Origin: Thereva unica | Taxonomy: Eukaryota > Arthropoda > Insecta > Diptera > Therevidae | NCBI GenBank assembly: GCA_949987705.1 | Contig: OX465282.1 | Coordinates: 126,190,310 to 126,254,309 of the forward strand | Direction: 5' to 3' | DNA: 64,000 bases | Shown: positions 21,980 through 34,119 of the stretch, piece after piece | Layout of the letters: each line of letters opens with the position of its first letter | Position numbering within the stretch: the stretch's first letter is position 1 | Program-made: the position numbers and the translations under genes | The notes under the pieces: model-generated | The model's input: the letters and a program-made list of their open reading frames with translations, nothing else | Told to the model about the DNA's origin: nothing | The model's database searches: none

Positions 21980-24970
21980 ATTTCCGCCCTCTAATTTAAT
22001 AGCACCCGCGGTTTTTTCTTCTTAAACATCTTAGTTCCTTTCTATATGACACAATCAATAGCCTATAAATCTATTTTATTTTTAGGAAAAATTTTGCGCA
22101 ACAAATACCATTTTTATGTACAACAATAAAAATAACCGACACCTGAAAGGATTACGAATATTTTTTTTTCTTTCTTATATGCCGACCCAGCCATAACATT
22201 ACAGCGGCACTTTACACGGCAGCTTCGATTACTCAATGACAGCCAACAAAGAAAAAGTATCATATGTCGTCCGTAGCATGACAATATAATAACAAGAAAC
22301 TAATCTTTTTATTCAGATATATATTGTGAGAGTATTATCCGGCTTGTCACACTTGACAATTATGACATACAAATGTAAAGACCTTAAGTGCTTACTACAA
22401 AGAGGACAGATCCAATTCGAATTCGAGACATAAAATCCTATAAATGATATTTTGTTGTATAAGGAGATTTGCTTGATTGCTGAAGAGAGAGATTACTGGA
22501 AGCGATCTAGCCCTAATACAGTCCACACACAATTTAGTGCATATTCACATTTTTATGAAGCTATCGGGTTCGGTTTTAAAAAATTTAATACCCCAGCAAT
22601 TTCGCCTTGATAAATGGTAATAAAAATAAAAATTTGCATATAAAATTGCTCCTCTTTTTTGCGAGAGTACTAAAACCATATTTCAATCTGCCTATCCGTC
22701 AAGGCATCCCAGCATTTCTATGATTAAAGACTGGCGATAAAGCATAATTTGCCTCGGTTATGATCCACCGCGCATCGCATTCCACCGTGCGCTATTTGAA
22801 AGAGTTATAAAAACCCCGTATCGCAATAATCCGCTAGAATTTATATCGATCACTAGAATAGCGATAAACTTCAAAGCATGCCATACAGGAGATGAGAGCT
22901 GGTGGAGAGGAGCAGAAGAAGCTACCGAAGCTATTAAATTGACTAAAAGTGAAATAGCGCGGAGTTGGTTAACGTGCGTCAGGAGCGCACATTGAACGGG
23001 GTAATCTCTGCCGAAAAGGTAAGCATGGATAGCATGATGTGAGGCATTATGTAAAGGCTTCCCATGAAAGACTATATCCGAAACATAAAAGCGCTTTCAT
23101 TTCGGACATAAATCAGCGATTGAAGCCATCCAAAAGAGCCTAGAACAACAAACAGGTATCCAGATGTGTGTTCACGGGCATACGGCCAACCAATGGTTGG
23201 AAAACGAGAGGAGCTCCTCTGGAAAGTTTTCAACACTGAACCGAGCATGCTGCTGGTCCTCTTTACAAACTCCCCGGAGTGTTTTGTATATCGAAATGTT
23301 TTTCCAATTTTGGCATCCCTATCCGCAGCTCCCGAACAGCACAAAGAGACACTTTCAATACGATTCGTTCGATATCTTGGCTGGATACTGGGTTGTAGTT
23401 ATCAAGGTCTTTCATGTTCATGTCCATTACCAGAAACCGAAAACTACAATTTAGAAGACGGAAATTTTCTTATGGAAATACTATGCCCATAAGATCTGCT
23501 CCCGCCCAAAGGAATCTGTTTGTTCGACGTTCCTTCACTTAGATTCGCCTACACAATAATCTTCTGAGGTGGAAAAGGTCTTCTTCTGCCCGGGGGCTCC
23601 ATAGATAAGCTGTCAATGTAGAATGTTTTTAACATCGTTCCGCTCTTCTTTCGATTTAGATACACGTGGCAGGTATATGTCTGTCTATTGGTTCGGCTGA
23701 ACAAGGAGTTATCTCTCTCGGTATTGCCCCGGAGGTATGCTAACTTTACAATGATGGGTTTACGGTACCCAGAGCGTTCCCGTCGGCTTAAGCTCCTTAA
23801 CTCTTTTTTCTCCCATCATCTTCTTCTTGTATTTATCTTACATGCTGGCAGTGCCAGTTAAATGGTTTTCTCGTTTGTGACATATGGTAATGAGGTGGTC
23901 TCATATCATATCTCCTCCAGGGAGCCTCATAGACTCTGGCTGGGGATATGTATGTATATTTTAACAGGTTATACCTACCCAACAATTTTTGTCGAATAAT
24001 CTACCGACAAATCTGGAATCGAAATTGAGAAGCACCTCAAAGGATTTGCTGAGGTGTGAACGAGGAAATAATATAGTTCCATGCATTTTGAAGTGAATTT
24101 TTCTATTCCCCCTTTTTCATTCCTGCGTCTGTCTCTTTGCTTATCTTTTCACACGAACCAGGATTAATGTGGTTCACTGGGGATATTTAAGTTTATCAGA
24201 TGATTTTATCTGTTTAATGCTTGGGTGAAAAGTGTTGTATTCATTTTAATAAATTTTCCTTTTTATTATTTCTGTAGCGGAAACAAACGCTGTTGAGTTG
24301 TAAAGCTGCTTTCATTACCTAAAATTGAATGGAATTCTTAGTTATTTTAAAATGATTCCGGTAATAGTATTTCTTCAGTAATAATATGATCAACGATTTC
24401 ATATTGTTTTAAAGTAGACATAATCACACAATAATAGTGTGAAACAAAAATTGTATTTGCTTTTATGTGAATAGCTCAAAGTCGTTGTCACTGTCGATGG
24501 TTAAAGTTGTTTTATTTCGTTGCATGGCACACAATTTCGGTATAATAAATGCTCGACATAAAATATTTTGGTAATTTTGTGTGATTATTGATAATTATGC
24601 TGGGGACCTGTTGATAGCACCTTGTATGTATATGCTTGAAATCGGCTATATACTATATGTAATCTCAAATTGGAATGCACAGACATTTTAGAGGAACAAT
24701 TGTTTGCCAAGAAGCCATTAAGGTAACTCTACTCTGCTTCTAGTAAACGATAACTGTTAAGAGAGCTTAGTCTTAGGCTTAGTTAGATGGACTATGGTTA
24801 ACAGGTACTTAAACGGATTTTGCCAAGAATTACCTAGAAGCAGACAAAACAATGAAGGGTAAACCGCAAGCTTCTTGTTAATTATTAATATCGCCGTTTC
24901 TATCTACAAAATTGTATTAGTAATTGTGTACCTAAAGCAGGAAAAGCCTCCTACGAAACACCTAAAGACT
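21980..24970. other. Unrecognised region with two open stretches
   Basis: Most of this stretch is AT-rich without features. At 22747-22996 (plus) a frame without stops reads YDPPRIAFHRALFERVIKTP and continues to WWRGAEEATEAIKLTKSEIA; it has no start codon near its left end and looks like a protein fragment. At 23094-23490 (plus) overlapping frames of 96 and 108 codons occur, one starting KRFHFGHKSAIEAIQKSLEQ before its first Met. I recognise neither. They could be exons or parts of a retroelement. Confidence 0.3.
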
Positions 24971-25419
24971 TCAGGGGGCCTACTATGTATTCGGATCAGA
25001 AAGTAAAATGATCTGAATTCGGAAATTTCGTACTATGTATTCTGTTTTTCCAAACTCACCTCATCCGAAAGTACAATGACATTTATATTCGGAATTAATT
25101 TTGCTTGGGGCCTACTATGCATTGGGATTTACTTAGAAAAAATCCGAAAACTGTAGCCGCAGTCGTCGGAATGCAATTTGCTATCGGAAACAAAGAATGA
25201 AAAACTTTTGAGCATCAAGGAAGTACTTTCTTTATTTAAATTAAAAGTTAAACATGTTAAATAATACGAAATTCAATAATATTGTTTAATAATATAATTT
25301 TAGCTTTAAAAATAAAAATAAAAATGAGTGAGCCCTAAGCAAGAACGATTTGAAACTGCTCGAATATTCATTTTACAATCAGATATAAGAAAATAGACTC
25401 CTTATTAAATTGTTTTATA

Positions 25420-25886
25420 CAGTGAAACCTGGTTAACTGAGAAACCTCTATTATTGAGAGTTGCAATGAGGTCCCGGTTCTTTTCCATTAAATGACCTCT
25501 ATTAATGGGACTTTTTGAACCTGGTTAAATGAGATTTGAATTCTAAGACTTTTTCTATGTTTACATCTATTGTATAATTGAGACTCTGTAGCTCAATTAC
25601 CTGTATAAGTGAGACAAATTAATCGCTTGATTTATCTCACTTATACATTTGACATGTTTGTTTACATACATTTCGCGTTGTCTTTCGCGCATATTTTATT
25701 TATCAGTACTTTCTCAGGTTTTGACCTAAAAACAAGGGAATAAAAGGGTACAAAATGTCCAAACCTCTGTAAATGAGACAACTATAATTTTAAACCTGCT
25801 TAATTGGAAACTGGATTATTGGAAACCCTCAATAATTGGTACATATATCTTGGTCCCTTGAGATCCCAATTAACCAGGTTTCACTG
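25420..25886. mobile_element. pogo-like MITE nested in the Harbinger element
   Basis: The ends are CAGTGAAACCTGGTTAA on the left and its exact complement TTAACCAGGTTTCACTG on the right, flanked by TA at 25418-25419 and 25887-25888. CAGT ends with a TA target are typical of the pogo branch of Tc1/mariner. The 467-bp interior repeats terminal-like phrases (AACCTGGTTAAATGAGA, CCTCTGTAAATGAGA) and has no transposase. It interrupts the Harbinger element and so is the younger of the two. Confidence 0.85.
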
Positions 25887-25931
25887 TATTTAAATAACTA
25901 GTGAGCCTTATCATGACATTTATACTATGTT

Positions 25932-26290
25932 TCAATTTGCTGTTTGGTAAATAATTTCATCTTTTTTAGTCCTAATTATATGGATGTGTGCACCATCAAT
26001 GGCTTTCTTTTCTAGCTCTGTCCTTTCCACAATGTTATCTATTTTGAACACGAGGTTTCTCCGATTGCACTTCATATTTCGTCTAGTATAGCCGACGTTA
26101 TTTGGCAAGACAAGCCGATGCAGAAATCTTCGCCAAAAATGAGCTGCTCGAAAAATCTCAGAGTTGTCCCAATTAATATTTGGTGAAATGGCTGTTGATC
26201 GACGTGGTATTGGCAATTTTCCTTGATTTCATCCAGAACAAACAAAAGCTTCTCTCGAAAGTCTGAACAAACTAATGAAACTTGAAGCAT
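25932..26290 (-). pseudogene. Harbinger transposase relic
   Basis: On the minus strand two overlapping frames give TTLRFFEQLIFGEDFCIGLS, then RNLVFKIDNI, then KKAIDGAHIHIIRTKKDEII ending in a stop at 25932. This matches HARBI1-type DDE_Tnp_4 proteins (LRFFATG-----IG--FGIS-STVS, then G-IDGTH--I-AP--DE--Y-NRKG). The first catalytic Asp is kept in AIDGAH. The two parts are in different frames (shift near 26200), and the second half of the catalytic domain is missing. It lies inside the element whose ends are at 24975 and 27139, so it is probably that element's own enzyme. Confidence 0.8.
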
Positions 26291-26321
26291 ACAAATAATA
26301 TTCGTATTTCATAACTAAAGT

Positions 26322-26413
26322 TGAATAACCGCAAGAACGCGCAAAACAGAGTCCGCTGGAGGGCAACTGTTTCCGCCCTATGTCCCATTAGGGATTGAAG
26401 GAGCGTAAAGAAG
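26322..26413 (+). mobile_element. 92-bp LINE 3' tail insertion (copy 2)
   Basis: The plus strand encodes AQNRVRWRATVSALCPIRD and a stop, the extreme C-terminus of the LINE family also seen at 18020-18325. The piece ends in GGAGCGTAAAGAAG. An 11-bp duplication ATAACTAAAGT at 26311-26321 and 26414-26424 marks a genuine, very short retrotransposition event into the Harbinger element. Confidence 0.85.
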
Positions 26414-27139
26414 ATAACTAAAGTAAAATAAAACCTCACAGTTTTGTCGAAATTTTTAATAAATTGAATGAGTTCCGAATACTATTTCTTCGTAATTGAA
26501 TACAATTCCCGTTAAAACTTATTACGTTCGTATACGATCTAGGTCATTCTTGTGTAACGTTTTTAAGTAATTCTTTGATGCATTAACGATGCATTTTTCT
26601 GAGACATATGCTGAAAACAAAGAAATTTGGGTGGTTCAGATGCAAAATAACTATTTTAAACACCTACATAACTTCCAAACGAAGCCAGTTTGTCTTCTTT
26701 ATGCCGAATTGAAGAATACACAATTACCCAAAAAAGCCTGAATATGTTGCTCTACGATAATCGGTATAGCAGTTATTAAAGTTTAAGTAAATTAAAAACT
26801 TTTCAAAAGGTATTTTCGTAAACACTCTTTATCTCAGTGGACAATTTTTTTCTCCAAATATACCCTGGAATCAGCCCTTAATGGATTAGAATTTAAGTCT
26901 GAAGCACCCTGTATATAATTTAAATTAATTAAAACAAACTTTTAATTATAAAAAGGCCAATACTTCATACTTCAAAAATTTGAATTTATAGATATGACAA
27001 CCAAATTCAGATTTCAAATCCGAATATCAATGGTAACACTTTGTTCAGATCCGAAAATTATACATGGTACCAATTAACTTTCCAATCGGAAGTGAGTTTC
27101 GGAAAAATAGAACTCTGATCCGAATACATAGTAGGCCCC

Positions 27140-27935
27140 CAGGCCAATCAGCTTATCATCCTTTCTATTAATTGTAATATATTTGAGGCAGACCATATTA
27201 ACCTCGGAACTCGCTTTAGTTATTATTTTACATAGCCTTGAGGGTTGCAATGTTGACTCTATATTGCTGCAAAAGGTAGCCCAGGAGGTACGTTTGGCCT
27301 TCCTTATTGCCATTTTGTATGGGAGTTAGGATGACTCTTTATGCGGTCTGTTCGGACAAGCTTTATTAATGACCTTAGTGCATTGTTCTGTGAAAATTTC
27401 CACAATGCTGTCGAGTTGTTCCCGGTTTTTGTTGGCAATACATGGAGGGGCAAGGTTCTTTGCGCTTAGCCTAGTATAGTAACCCCAATTTGTCCTTTTG
27501 AGGTTTTTTATTTTAGAAGGGGTGGCTAGGCTAGAGTCCTGCAGTTGGAACTCTATAAATCTGTAATCTGAGTAGGACTGTTCCTTGAACACCTTCCCGA
27601 CCACTGTTCGGTAGGAGTGGCAGTCTGGGACAACGGTGAAGTCCAGCACTTATTCTTTCTTTTTGGTAACAAAGGTGGGATAATTATCATTATTACAAAT
27701 AGTAAGCTTGGTGCTCAGTAGGTAGTTAAAAATAACCTCATCTCGATCATTGGTCTCCGCGCTGGCCCATTGTTTATGGTGTTCATTTGCATCACCAAAC
27801 ATAACCAAGTTTTTGGACTAGGGTAACATCGACTACCCCTGATGCTAATCGAAGCAAAAGTTCAGCGGACGCTGCTTTACAATGGTGCAAGGTTTGCTTC
27901 GATGACAGTCACCTCCGCTTCTTCATCGCTGGAGA
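27140..27935 (-). pseudogene. R1-like LINE ORF2 relic (endonuclease and linker)
   Basis: On the minus strand the start of the endonuclease reads QTLHHCKAASAELLLRLA followed by VVDVTLVQ, matching LQ-NL-HC-AA---L, with the middle then deleted. Next come NLVMFGDANEHHKQWASAET (the GDANAHH-W motif of the R1 clade), LTICNNDNYPTFVTKKKE, VLDFTVV and QSYSDYRFIEFQL (SDH-YI-F motif with H changed to Y). The linker has REQLDSIVEIFTEQCTKVIN and AIRKAKRTSWATFCSNIEST. The frame ends at 27140, exactly where the Harbinger element begins. Loss of the catalytic SDH His and several stops show it is dead. Confidence 0.85.
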
Positions 27936-28520
27936 TGACCTGGTCGCGATGTCCAAGTTGAGAAGCGTTCATTTGCACATTTACCGATGGCTTTGCCCAG
28001 CTTAGCATATTGACTCCCTGCAAATCGGAGTTGGTCTAATTGGTAGCATTTTTCGCTTCATATTTGGCTACTTTGTTGCCTTAATATCCGGTATACATAA
28101 AATAACAGAGCTATTGCTGTGCTTCTACACTATTTTGTTTTGTTCTAAGCTACCCCACTAGGGGCGACATTAAGTGAGCAGGGGCTAACCCGAACCCTCC
28201 ATACTTTAGGTTTTGCCTGCAGAGACAATATAGATGGTTGTTGCCTTCTTCACTTCAGTGAGATAGAAATTCAAAGGGAGGAATTCTGGTTGCTATCTAG
28301 GTAGCAATTGTAACCAAAGTCAAGCTTGAAGTTATTTCTTTACAGTCTAGAATGGTTTTAATTAGTCTTCTTCTTTTATTTTTATAAATTATATATTTAC
28401 ATCTTTGTTGCCTATAAGTTGTCAACCGACCAAGCACTCGTCAATTTACATCCACAGCAAGAGCTACATCCAGCAACGTATGCATGCTTGGTGATCATTT
28501 CCATTTGAACGCATAGTTCT
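27936..28520. other. Possible ORF1 end of the R1-like LINE, then nothing recognised
   Basis: Immediately upstream of the endonuclease, the minus strand has an acidic frame (about 28010-27890, with SSDEEAEVTVIEANLAPL and a stop) that could be the end of ORF1 overlapping ORF2, as in many R1-type elements. The rest, to 28520, shows nothing I recognise. Confidence 0.35.
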
Positions 28521-28525
28521 AGCAA

Positions 28526-28930
28526 TCAAATTTTCAAACTTTTTGCTGTAGGCTGTGAAAGCTTTTTTGTTTAATATTGCTGCGAATGCTCTTGTTTACA
28601 AATGCTGTTGCATGCTGGTCCAGCTGCGAATGCTTCACATACACATAAAAAACAGCTCTCACCCCTTTAAACAAAATACTATATAATGTTGAACCATGAA
28701 AAAAAAAACTGAAAAAAGCAAAGTATTACACAGTCTTGGAGAGCAAAGCTTTGAAAAAACTGTAAGCAAACAGGAAACATTTCACAGCAAAGTATTTTAA
28801 AGCCTAAGCATTTGTAGCCGGAAGCATATGCTCCTGAAAGCTTTTAAGTAATTTGAAAGCTACAGCATTCGCAGCAAAATCAGTCACAAGCTTTCACAGC
28901 CTACACCAAAGTAAGTTTAAAAATGTGCTT
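28526..28930. mobile_element. Foldback element with ~75-bp inverted arms
   Basis: The left arm (28526-28602) contains TGTAGGCTGTGAAAGCTT and TTGCTGCGAATGCT; the right arm (28859-28930) carries the same phrases inverted, in mirrored order. The interior is A-rich, with GCAAAGCTTTGAAAAA and AGCATATGCTCCTGAAAGC. A second copy of the right half is at 63060-63262 in the same orientation. No clear target duplication was identified, so the superfamily is unknown. Confidence 0.65.
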
Positions 28931-28939
28931 TAAGCTGAC

Positions 28940-31380
28940 TTTGCTTTCAAATCCTGGTTCTGTCATAGTATTCAAAGGTTTACGTACAAAATTAAATTGA
29001 AATTCAAGACAAGCTTTTTAATTTCGTACCCAAAATTAAGATCTACTACGAAAAATCAAAAAAGAAACAAACAAAAGAAAACTTAAACTTTCAACATAAA
29101 ATTTCCAAATGAAAACAAAAAAAATAAAAAAATAAAATCCCCCAAAAAAATTGATTGATTCCTTTCTTATTGATGTAAAGAATTCTTTTGGTATCCCTTC
29201 AAATAAAAAAGGCAATACAACAAAAAGGGGAAAAGTTGGAATTTCCTTACTTTCCAGCAAAAAAAAAATAATGGAAAGATAAATACAGCACTAATCAGCC
29301 AAAATCCTCTTTACCCTTTATTTGACTTGGCAGAAATGTGAAATCTTCGAGAACAAACACAGTCAATCGAAAGACAAAAACACAATGAAGTGGAAAATCG
29401 TAAATATTCAAGGGAAGATCAGCAACTCAAGGTTGTTTACGAGAAAAAGGGTCCTTGTTTTGTAAGGCGAAAAAAATACACCCCCGTTCACCTCCCCTGC
29501 ACACCAGAGATAAAAAAAAGTAAATTTTCAGCCCTTAAAAGGGCAGTGTTTTTTATTTATTTTGAAATACTGGACCGAGGTGGGCCTCGGCTTTTTTTTT
29601 ATTTTATTTTATTTTATTTTTTCGGGTTTAGTCCTTACATCGATTTTATTTTTTCCCTCTCGTGGCGCTGTTGTACATTAAATAACAAACTTCTCTCCTT
29701 TTGCCTAAGATTTCACAAAATCCTTTGAGGAGCATCTTTTCATATAATTTGAAAAGGGTTGCACGGTACTTAACCGTTTTCTCTTTAATTATAATTTATG
29801 AGAACATATTAATGTTAAAATTATTTCAAGTTTCGGAGAAATAAAGGAAGGAAAATTAAGGGATGATAATAGGATATTTTTTTTTTATTTTAATTTTCGA
29901 AACAGAAGTCATCAGCAGTTTTTTTTTGTTGTATTTTCGCTTTAATTTATAATAAATTTAAAATATTACCCCGAAAAATATTGAGTTTCGGATGCTTTAT
30001 AAACTTTGTCTTAATTAAGACAGAAAAAAATGTTTCTTTTATGTTTTTACTTTTATCATAACCTTTCTGCATAAAACAATATTTATATTAGAAAGAAAGC
30101 AAGGCTAAAAAGAACAAAGTTTTGGCAAGGTATGACTTTTGAAAACTCCAGACCAAATTCACTCCTACTCCAGGTTCATATTTTATTGAGAATCTGTAAA
30201 GATTTTCCTCAAACACACTTTAGTAGGTTCGATATAATTGGCGTAAATTTAAAACTCTTTATCTCGATATAGTTACTGTATATTCCAACGAGAGCTTTTC
30301 TTAAAAACGCTTTACAGTACGATCTGCATCTTTTTCTGCAGGCTTTGAAACGGGTAACGGGTTAAACTATTTGAACAGCAAGATCAAATACCCGACAATG
30401 CATGGAACGTGATTCTTACTTCGGCTCCTACCTCATTAGTCCCGGCAAGATCCGCCAGGGAGACCACGTAGAAGTTGGTGCAATACGACTTTAACTAATT
30501 TAAAACTCTGGTTCTAAGAATTAACCAGGTGTCGGAGATCAAACTTGCAAACTCACAAAACCAAAGGTAAACAGGACCCTTTTACCATGGCGACCACGAT
30601 ACCGTCAATCAAAAATGAATAGTATGCTAATAACATTACAGCCACGGGTCTAACGCAATGAAATGCAAGTCTCCAAAGGCCGAAGAGATCAGTTCTTTTG
30701 GCGACGAACGATCAAATATCGTACCACTGTCATTAACCCATTGTTCTCGCTTCTAATAGTCGTATAGATACCGCCGCGGGCTTATAACTTGTTCCGGCAT
30801 ATAATGGGTGGCTTTACTTTCTTTTGAGAGCAGCAGATTCCACTTTTACTTTTCCTCTTTACAGATATGCTCCATGCGTAGTAGTCTAAGACATGCACAG
30901 GGCCAGACATTTCTTCGACCAAAACATTTCAACATTATCTTCCTTTGAAGAGGGAGTCTTTATAGGCACTGCGACCTATTTGATCCATTTTGTCATTACA
31001 AACTTTCGATTAAGGATTTTGATATAGCGTAAAATTTATTTAGGAATCATATCCTAAATCTCCCTGGAGACAGAAGCCGCGATGGAAGAGACATCCCCGT
31101 ATTATATAAGCAGTCACAAGTCACAACGCAATCACAAGTGTGTGATGAGACTCAACTAGAGACAATTTGGTTTCTAGTTTTGCAACTATAAATTAGACAA
31201 TCCGCAAACAGTAACAACGGCTGTTAAAATTGTGATTGGATAAAAAAAGCAGGTAACAAGAGTATAAAGGGCAGGTTTCTTGCATATTTTCCATAATTTT
31301 TCATATACTCAACCAACACACAGGCAGCTTCGTTGAGAGATTCTCGGACGTTCACATACCCTCTGCCTTAAACCGTAGTT
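28940..31380. other. No recognisable gene; A/T-rich with simple repeats
   Basis: The region 29000-30100 is dominated by A- and T-rich tracts, including (ATTTT)4 at about 29600-29622. Open frames at 29036-29260 and 29390-29728 are made of Phe/Lys-rich low-complexity sequence and are unlikely to be genes. The 30300-30950 part is more balanced in composition but has no protein I recognise. Confidence 0.4.
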
Positions 31381-31399
31381 ACACAGTGAGAATTAGCAT

Positions 31400-31740
31400 C
31401 CGAGCTGGTGTAGTCTGTTACTGTGTCGGTCAGTACCTCGCATCTGAGATAATAAAATATTTTTTGTTTTTACTCGCTTCTCGTCTTCCCCAACATGCCA
31501 CAAGCAGCAGCTCGCATGCGACTCCGCCGTCAACTTGCACGGTATTGCGAAATGGCAGTATCTCGTAAAGTATATAGCTACCGAAATCTTTGAAAGCTAC
31601 TGATATGAGAGTACGCAAGTGCAGTAGATGACCACTGTCCGGCCAGCATCTAGCACTTGTGTGACCGGACGCGGCGAGTCGAGCTACTGCCATGCGAGTA
31701 CACAGGTGGAGTACCTGTCTACTGTCAGGTCAGCAACTCG
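31400..31740. repeat. Degenerate direct repeats
   Basis: The phrase GAGTACGCAAGTGCAGTAG at 31606 recurs in altered form 88 bp later as GAGTACACAGGTGGAGTAC, each followed by an ACTGTC-GG-CAGCA block. A more distant third version (TGTTACTGTGTCGGTCAG) is at about 31420. Copies are too diverged for class assignment. Confidence 0.35.
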
Positions 31741-31922
31741 TATTGTGTATCCACGCCTTTATTACATAGTTATAGCATAGTTTCTAGTGTACGTTGACTA
31801 TTTTGTCGCTCAGACTTCATTACACAAACACAAATTCACCATTAGAGGTGAATTATGTAAGATTTCTTTGTGACTGTGTAAAAACAGCTGATAGTCACTA
31901 GAATATAGTCAAACTCTCAATA

Positions 31923-32345
31923 GCCGTGTTTTTTTAATGAACTATATAGTTCTTCCCCATACAAATCTGAAAACCCAGGTTTTATGGGGGTTTCTATCGA
32001 GGTTTTGGGAAATTTCTTAATTTGCATATGGCATACTTTCGGGGGTTGGCATGTTGTTTCGGGGGTTGGCATGTTGCATACTTTTGGGGGTCGGAAAGAC
32101 GTAATTTAAAAATAAAAACAACAGGAAAGTGATGAGAGCAAATTTATAACAAATAATTGATTTTTTAGAAACATATTTATTATTTTCTAGCGAGGATTTC
32201 GTGAAACAGTGTAAAAATAACTCTTAACTTCCGTGTAATTTTGAAATTTTTAAGCATCGAAGTAGGCGCTTCATGAAATTTCCCTTGTCGTTTTTTTAAT
32301 GAACTCGATGAAAGAACTATATATAGTTCATTAAAAAAACACGGC
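31923..32345. mobile_element. MITE with inverted ends and TA target
   Basis: The ends are GCCGTGTTTTTTTAATGAAC on the left and the complementary GTTCATTAAAAAAACACGGC on the right, flanked by TA at 31921-31922 and 32346-32347. The right end is itself a hairpin, because GTTTTTTTAATGAACT recurs inverted within 50 bp. A short tandem duplication of GGGGGTTGGCATGTTG is at 32041-32078. No coding capacity is visible. The TA target suggests Tc1/mariner or a related superfamily. Confidence 0.75.
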
Positions 32346-32349
32346 TAAT

Positions 32350-34110
32350 GACAAGCAGAAGTCTCAATAGCTTGTGCTTTATGACTTAGATTTATGACTT
32401 ATATTTATGACGCAATTAAGAATAAGGGGGGGGGGGGTCAATCTTCTCCTCGCCATAGCGCTACACTAAGCACAAGTGCTCTTACATATTGCAGTCTCTG
32501 TAGATCTGCTCAGTCGAAAGGTTCCTTGAACGATCCACCCTAATATATGCTTGTGTTAAACCTGAAAGAAAACAATTTTTTCCTTGTAAGATCTTCCCTC
32601 GCTTTGGAAATAAAGACCACCCTAGCCTCTCCCCAGCACCTCAGAATATGGACTGGAGGTTGCTGGAGAAAGGACGGTCACCCATGGCAGAGCTCTACAT
32701 TAAGGCAAGACAAGTCGTTTGAGCTGAAGAAAGTGACTTTTCAAACGAATCCCGACCCTCAGTACAGGGGCATAAACTGAACTTATCGTTTCTGCTATAG
32801 GCCCTGGTGCTAAAAACCGTAATTCAACTTTCACTTTCATTCACTTTTGTAACTTTTTTCAATGCGAAACGACTTGTCACGAAACACGACTCGACTTTCA
32901 GCACAGAGGTCTATGGCTCTCTGACTGTGCTCCAGTTTCCAGCCCAATGTAAAGAATACTTTGCCTATGGAACGATTTTCTTAACGGTGTTATGTCTTGA
33001 CATCTAATTTTGAGCATTTTGAATAGACTAAAAGACTAAATACCATCTGAAGTGGTAGTCAGACACCTTAACCCTTAGGCTATTGAGGCCCGCCGACGAA
33101 TGAATTTTTTTTGACTTTTTATAACGAACCGGAAATAGTATCGGTTATCGTCTGCACTACCAAAGAAAAGACATCAACTGCTTCACTTGCAACGCCTTCC
33201 GTTTCAATTCTTCTTCTCGCCGTTATTTAATGCTCGTCAAACTACTGTAGCCGAATAGGATGATGAAAGACATTGAAGCTGGCAGGAACGAAGCAAGTCT
33301 TTGACCAATTTCTTCTTGGAATGCTTTATATAGGTAATATGTATGTTTTTTTTTATTAATCTTATTCGTTGTCGTCCTCCTTCAATTTATTGAGCAATAC
33401 TTCGTTGGCAAACTTGTTAATCGAAATATTTATCTATTCTGAAGCATAGCAAAACCATAAGCTGCAAAGGTTCTCGTTGACAGATGGCATCCCAACTCGA
33501 TGAGACAATTAGGAATATTGGTACCAATCTACCGCCGTTTTATTTTTTGTGATAAACGCTCCGTTTTAAGAACTCTGCAACTCATATATTATTTATTCAT
33601 ATGTCATCTCTTTACTTAAGAATATATAAATATTTCATATTATCTATCCTTCTGATAAAAACTTATCAAATAATAAAGGATGTTCAATCCCAACTGCTTT
33701 TCTTGTATTTTATTATTTATATTCAATCCTACAAGACTAGCTCTCAATGCCATAAAGTATATAATTAATTACCTCAAATTCACCTCAACCTATTATTAAT
33801 TTCTAAATTTTTGTTTACCTATATGTATATCACACGCTAAACTACTTCCTGGTTCTTACCTTCTTCTTTCTCATAGTATGCAAATCCACACTAACCTTAA
33901 ACTAATTCATCATCCCAAAGGGGCTTACGATATATAGGGTGTAGTAAAGCCCAAACCTCAAACAAGCTTTCAATTCCCTCCTAAGGCGTTGTAGTCAGTA
34001 GTGGATTAAGGGCCTAATACACTCAATCGAGCAATTATAGGGTATCGCGCGCCCGCGAATATTAAGAAAACTATCCAACCAAATGAAATAATTTAAATTA
34101 GGTATTTTTA
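32350..34110. other. No recognisable gene
   Basis: Open frames at 32547-32780 and 32807-33007 (plus) have no domain I recognise. A run of 11 G lies at about 32428. A lone hAT-like motif, CAGTAGTGGATTAAGGGCC, is at 33998-34016 without a partner end. Confidence 0.35.
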
Positions 34111-34119
34111 AGAAAACAT

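Larger units (their letters stand above)
24975..27139 (-). mobile_element. PIF/Harbinger element with intact ends
   Basis: The two ends are identical inverted repeats over 26 bases, beginning GGGGCCTACTATGTATTCGG. The 3-bp direct repeat CAG flanks the element at 24972-24974 and 27140-27142, as expected for the PIF/Harbinger superfamily. A Harbinger transposase relic lies inside on the minus strand. Near the left end the block TACTATGTATTCTG is an internal partial duplication of the terminus. Without a nested pogo-like MITE and a LINE tail, the element would be about 1.6 kb. It is inserted into an R1-like LINE, whose reading frame stops at its right edge. Confidence 0.9.

Noticed and set aside
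29036..29728. Two frames of 74 and 112 codons as genes
   Set aside because: They consist of Phe-, Lys- and Tyr-rich low-complexity sequence produced by A- and T-rich tracts.
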